Part shown: in pieces, positions 59,878-60,087 of the stretch
Layout: each line of letters opens with the position of its first letter
Numbering within the stretch: position 1 is the stretch's first letter
Source of the DNA: an uncultured Bacteroidales bacterium
GTDB taxonomy: Bacteria > Bacteroidota > Bacteroidia > Bacteroidales > Bacteroidaceae
Assembly (NCBI GenBank): GCA_902801325.1
Contig: CADCHQ010000020.1
Span: 1 to 60,087 of the forward strand
Direction of reading: 5' to 3'
Length of the DNA stretch: 60,087 nt
Program-made: the position numbers and the translations under genes
The notes under the pieces: generated by a model
Databases searched by the model: none
What the model was told of the DNA's origin: nothing
What the model saw: the letters and a program-made list of their open reading frames with translations, nothing else

Positions 59878-60087
59878 ATGAAACTGATAAAAATACAGTC
59901 AAGCAAAGACCCGCTGATAGCGCAAGTTCCAGAACTCTACGAGTCTGCTTTTCCCGAAGCGGAGAGAACAGACACTGAACGTTTCCTTTGGATGATAGAC
60001 CACTGCCAGGAAATGTCTTTTTATGCCATCACTGAAGATGACGACTTCTGCGGTATGGCTGTAGTATTTGAATTAGGCATATGTCGT
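59878..60087 (+). CDS. GNAT-family N-acetyltransferase, N-terminal part (cut by window end)
   Basis: The first 70 codons are visible and the frame is still open at the window edge. The start MKLIKIQSSKDPLIAQVPELYESAFPEAERT, then FYAITEDDDFCGMAVVFELG, matches the beginning of a GNAT domain: strand 1, helix 1 with the AFPxxER motif, then strands 2-3. The acetyl-CoA loop would lie beyond the edge. Substrate unknown. Confidence 0.78.
   Translation, partial: MKLIKIQSSKDPLIAQVPELYESAFPEAERTDTERFLWMIDHCQEMSFYAITEDDDFCGMAVVFELGICR

Overview
The window reads as a chromosomal segment of a Bacteroidales bacterium, most likely a gut or rumen Prevotellaceae. Three lines of evidence support this. Promoters follow the Bacteroidota pattern (TTTG, 19-20 nt, TAnnTTTG). 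Many lipoproteins and secreted glycoside hydrolases are present, and some secreted proteins end in a C-terminal tail of the type-IX-secretion kind (GLYIVNGRKVVKK). There is also a BspA-type leucine-rich-repeat protein with a dockerin-like end. The species cannot be named from this sequence alone.

Layout. 0.3-4.6 kb: a DUF4250 protein, a GH43, an esterase, a frameshifted PPOX/Nim-like gene, an SMR (Gdx-like) exporter, a small lipoprotein and a chloramphenicol-acetyltransferase-like gene. 5.1-12.3 kb: an AraC regulator divergent from a TolC / HlyD / double-ATPase / two-permease export operon of the YbhGFSR type. 12.5-23.7 kb: GH31, a BadF-type sugar kinase, GH29 fucosidase, a CE6/SASA esterase, a very large zinc metallopeptidase and PlsC. 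23.9-30.2 kb: a MetH reactivation domain protein, dihydroorotase, a DPM1-like glycosyltransferase, an AraC regulator and L-asparaginase. 30.2-35.2 kb: GH106 and a GH28-GH105 fusion (pectin/rhamnogalacturonan). 35.4-45 kb: housekeeping genes mfd, a sigma-54 activator, lptE, a TPR protein, secG, tRNA-His, folD and ffh. 45.2-52.9 kb: GH78, GH2, vsr and a CE1-like esterase. 53.3-57.0 kb: an HU-like protein and a VirE/BT4734-type primase around an AT-rich, iteron-bearing intergenic region. 57.2-60.1 kb: a BspA-like protein and the start of a GNAT gene.

Functionally, the CAZymes (GH43, GH31, GH29, GH106, GH28-GH105, GH78, GH2, two or three esterases) would together strip rhamnose, galacturonate, fucose and acyl groups from plant or host glycans. 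No SusC/SusD pair or hybrid two-component sensor is present, so this is a scattered set rather than a canonical PUL.

The most striking feature is repetitive DNA. Short palindromic or CT/GA-rich repeats and 7-8 bp microsatellites fill almost every intergenic gap. Several of the same repeats also sit in frame inside conserved proteins: the ABC ATPase linker, Mfd (twice), dihydroorotase, the BadF kinase, the LptE signal peptide, the MetH activation protein and the Vsr tail. This resembles the Rickettsia palindromic elements that insert into coding genes. Two other points stand out. A 96-bp promoter is duplicated on both sides of the GH2 gene. An HU-gene promoter/operator also occurs as an orphan inverted copy 49 kb away. 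All alignments here were done by eye.
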